A stretch of DNA of 8,408 nt from the NCBI GenBank assembly GCA_041730495.1, contig JBGSBR010000034.1, positions 1-8,408 on the forward strand. Direction: 5' to 3'. The notes below the pieces were generated by a model. The model had not been told where the DNA came from and did not search any database. It was given only the letters and a program-made list of their open reading frames with translations. This stretch comes from JBGSBR01 sp041730495 (GTDB lineage Bacteria; Patescibacteriota; Microgenomatia; UBA1406; GWC2-37-13). Every line of letters starts with the position of its first letter. Positions within the stretch are counted from its first letter, which is position 1. The translations under genes and the position numbers were made by a program. Of this stretch, positions 6,964 to 8,408 are shown piece after piece.

Positions 6964-7692
6964 TTAGAGCGGTTTCTTCATACCTGCCACGAGGGATAAA
7001 CCAAGTAGTGTACCACCAGTTTTCTCTTCAATTTGGAGTATTTTTTCGACTACAGATTTGATGACAGAAGTACTTTTTGACTTACCATAACGGATTTTTT
7101 CATGTGTTTTGAGGTGGAGAAGACGCTCCATGGTGAGATATACCCAGAAACCTAAGCTATTCCAAAAAGTGATAAACGCCATCTTGCCGCCGAGTGCTTC
7201 CATTTTTTCATGTAACTCTGACTTATTGTAACGACGGAAGTGTCCCCAATCGCGATCACGCTGTGAGTACAGGAATGAATGAGCGGGGACAGTGATCACC
7301 AGCATACCACCTGGTTTTACATAACTCCAAAGATTTTGCAGTGCTTTACGGTCATCTTCGATATGCTCGATTACATCATTGGAAACTACGATATCATACT
7401 GCTCTTTACCACGAAGTTTAGTGATATCACCTTGTTTGATATCAAGTTTTTTGAGTTGGGGATCTGCATGCATACGCTTGACGAGCTCAGGATCATACTC
7501 GATACCTGCCACATCATAGCCTCGTTGCTTGAAAAGCTTCATCATCAGACCACTGCCAGCGCCGACATCAAGAAGAATACCTGATCCTGGGAGTTTGGTA
7601 GCGATAAAACGTGCCAGATTACTGATCCGCAGATCATAATTGACATCAGTTAGATGCTTTTGTTGTTCATCAAGATTTTCTTGTGCTTTCAT
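6964..7692 (-). CDS. Class I SAM-dependent methyltransferase
   Basis: The 242-residue protein has the full class I methyltransferase core. Motif I is LLDVGAGSGLM (40-50), the ribose-binding acidic strand is GIEYDP (63-68), and motif II/III is DIVVSNDVIEHIED (100-113), followed by VKPGGMLVITVPAH (125-138). Downstream, SQRDRDWGHFRRYNKSEL (143-160) matches a motif of methyltransferases common in bacterial glycan clusters, usually with His-Asp before the Gly-His-x-Arg-Arg-Tyr. The C-terminal 80 residues have hydrophobic patches (FWVYLTM and LLGLSLVAGM) that may touch the membrane, which would suit a lipid-linked substrate. That is inference. The substrate is not shown by the sequence. The ATG lies nine bases after the gmd stop on the same strand, with no Shine-Dalgarno. 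The gene converges on the GT2 gene with no bases between the two stop codons. Confidence 0.88.
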   Translation of the reverse strand: MKAQENLDEQQKHLTDVNYDLRISNLARFIATKLPGSGILLDVGAGSGLMMKLFKQRGYDVAGIEYDPELVKRMHADPQLKKLDIKQGDITKLRGKEQYDIVVSNDVIEHIEDDRKALQNLWSYVKPGGMLVITVPAHSFLYSQRDRDWGHFRRYNKSELHEKMEALGGKMAFITFWNSLGFWVYLTMERLLHLKTHEKIRYGKSKSTSVIKSVVEKILQIEEKTGGTLLGLSLVAGMKKPL

Positions 7693-7701
7693 AGACCAAG
7701 C

Positions 7702-8280
7702 TTATTTCTTTTTATCTTCTTGACGTTTAATATCAGCTTCCACCATCATCTTGACGAGCTCTGGGAAGGTTGTTTTACGCTTCCAACCAAGTACTCTTTC
7801 AGCCTTAGCTGGATCTCCCAGTAAATGTGGGACCTCTGCTGGTCTTTTATAACGAGGATCTATAGTGACATATTTATTCCAATCAGGGATACCAGCAGCT
7901 GCAAAGGCGAGTTCGACGAACTCTTGCACAGTGTGAGTTTCACCTGTTGCAACAACATAATCATCAGGTTTTTCTTGTTGTAACATGAGATACATCGCTT
8001 CGACATAATCTCCTGCAAAACCCCAATCACGTTTGGCTTCAAGATTCCCGAGTCTGAGCTCTTCTGATAGTCCGAGCTTAATCTTGGCGACGCCATCTGT
8101 GATCTTACGTGTGACAAACTGTATACCGCGGATCGGGGACTCATGATTAAACAATATACCGTTTGTAGTAAACATATTGTATGACTCACGGAAGTTTACA
8201 GTCATCCAGTATGCATACACTTTGGATACACCATAGGGACTGCGTGGGTGAAAGGTAGTATTTTCATCTTGTTTACCATC
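7702..8280 (-). CDS. gmd: GDP-mannose 4,6-dehydratase, C-terminal fragment
   Basis: The 192 readable residues match the C-terminal half of Gmd, the extended short-chain dehydrogenase that makes GDP-4-keto-6-deoxymannose, precursor of GDP-rhamnose, GDP-fucose and GDP-perosamine. The fragment begins in the region before PRSPYGVSK, which holds the catalytic Tyr and Lys of the YxxxK motif. TNGILFNHESP, then FVTRKIT, and RLGNLEAKRDWGFAGDYVEAM are hallmark Gmd segments. Roughly 125-140 N-terminal residues are missing, including the NAD(P)-binding glycine motif and the catalytic Thr/Glu. The frame is open further right to 8364, but those residues are not Gmd-like: they are an out-of-frame reading of the uppS piece. 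I therefore end the Gmd segment at about 8280. The protein ends with a Lys-rich tail. It leads the minus-strand pair with the methyltransferase at 6964-7692. The loss looks like an assembly join, so the organism probably has an intact gene. Confidence 0.9.
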   Translation of the reverse strand, partial: DGKQDENTTFHPRSPYGVSKVYAYWMTVNFRESYNMFTTNGILFNHESPIRGIQFVTRKITDGVAKIKLGLSEELRLGNLEAKRDWGFAGDYVEAMYLMLQQEKPDDYVVATGETHTVQEFVELAFAAAGIPDWNKYVTIDPRYKRPAEVPHLLGDPAKAERVLGWKRKTTFPELVKMMVEADIKRQEDKKK

Positions 8281-8283
8281 CGC
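8278..8283. other. Chimeric junction between gmd and uppS fragments
   Basis: Reading the minus strand from the right edge, undecaprenyl diphosphate synthase sequence stops being recognisable after an Arg codon (8282-8280). Gmd sequence begins with the Asp codon (8280-8278) in another frame. Each gene lacks the part that should lie across the join. G+C is 42 of 60 in 8281-8340 but 25 of 60 in 8221-8280. This points to an artificial or recombinational join, most likely a misassembly at a contig end. Confidence 0.75.
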
Positions 8284-8408
8284 AGGGCCTGATCGAGCAC
8301 GGCGCGGTCCACGTCGGGCCAGTAGGCCTCGGTGAAGAAGAACTCCGTATAGGCGGACTGCCACAGCAAAAAATTCGACATCCTCAATTCTCCACTGGTC
8401 CTGATCAA
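8280..8408 (-). pseudogene. uppS: Undecaprenyl diphosphate synthase internal fragment (cut at both ends)
   Basis: The 43 residues match the C-terminal half of UppS, which makes the C55 lipid carrier from farnesyl diphosphate and isopentenyl diphosphate. LIRTSGELRMSNFLLWQSAY is the family signature: the Arg and the following Ser bind isopentenyl diphosphate, and SNFLLWQ is nearly invariant. TEFFFTEAYWPD continues the family pattern. The window edge cuts the N-terminal side; the gmd join removes the last 20-30 residues, normally an Arg-rich end. The segment is about 58% G+C overall, and 70% in the 60 bases nearest the join, unlike the rest of the window, so it probably comes from another organism. 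If it were native, it would be a lipid-carrier gene beside a glycan locus, which is biologically reasonable, but the frame break argues against an intact arrangement. Confidence 0.85.

Noticed and set aside
6951..6982. Bidirectional intrinsic terminator at the convergent gene ends
   Set aside because: The stem is only 7 AT-rich base pairs, the loop is long and there is no T-run on either side, so I list it only as a weak observation.
7702..8364. One continuous minus-strand reading frame that could be called a single 220-residue protein, possibly a UppS-Gmd fusion
   Set aside because: The first 28 residues come from the uppS piece read in the wrong frame; true UppS residues are in another frame. 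There is no in-frame fusion, only a join.
1..8408. Recoded genetic code (UGA read as Gly or Trp, known in some CPR lineages)
   Set aside because: All recognised genes read through with the standard code at sensible lengths and stop where the families end.
1..8408. CRISPR array, insertion sequence, attachment site, defence cassette, tRNA or rRNA
   Set aside because: I saw no regularly spaced repeats, transposase-like product, terminal inverted repeats or structured RNA gene. Nearly all bases are accounted for by glycan-related genes.

Overview
The window reads as part of a cell-surface polysaccharide (glycan) locus from a low-GC bacterium, probably a metagenome contig. Genes are packed almost end to end. 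Most have no Shine-Dalgarno sequence, and two plus-strand starts sit directly behind a -10-like box, as in leaderless transcripts. This style, together with a membrane protein of a type I associate with Patescibacteria (CPR, Microgenomates-like), suggests a CPR bacterium. That is an inference from style and memory; no taxonomic marker is present.

Layout. Left minus-strand unit: a C-methyltransferase of the zinc-binding NDP-sugar type (237-1481) is followed 5 bases later by the start of a second SAM methyltransferase that runs off the left edge (1-231). A short divergent promoter region (1482-1571) separates it from a plus-strand run of five genes: an unnamed polytopic membrane protein with an extracytoplasmic domain (1572-2615), a GT-C/PMT-type glycosyltransferase (2608-4089), a MurJ/MviN-type flippase (4106-5386) and two family 2 glycosyltransferases (5347-6132, 6136-6963). 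A convergent minus-strand pair follows with no gap: a class I SAM methyltransferase (6964-7692), preceded by the C-terminal part of a GDP-mannose 4,6-dehydratase (7702-8280).

How the genes could work together: Gmd makes a GDP-4-keto-6-deoxy-sugar. The methyltransferases modify sugars or lipid-linked intermediates. The two GT2 enzymes build an oligosaccharide on a polyprenyl carrier at the cytoplasmic face, the MurJ-like protein flips it, and the GT-C enzyme adds sugars from a polyprenyl donor on the outer face. The exact glycan cannot be read from the sequence.

The last ~128 bases (8281-8408) do not belong to this context. They encode an internal piece of undecaprenyl diphosphate synthase, are much richer in GC next to the join, and meet the gmd fragment in a different reading frame at about 8280. 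Both genes are broken at that point. The simplest explanation is an assembly chimera at a contig end, not a natural fusion. I found no CRISPR array, mobile element, tRNA or rRNA, and no clear sign of a novel defence or regulatory system. The less usual items are the unnamed membrane protein, the divergent MurJ relative, the leaderless-style promoters and the right-end join.
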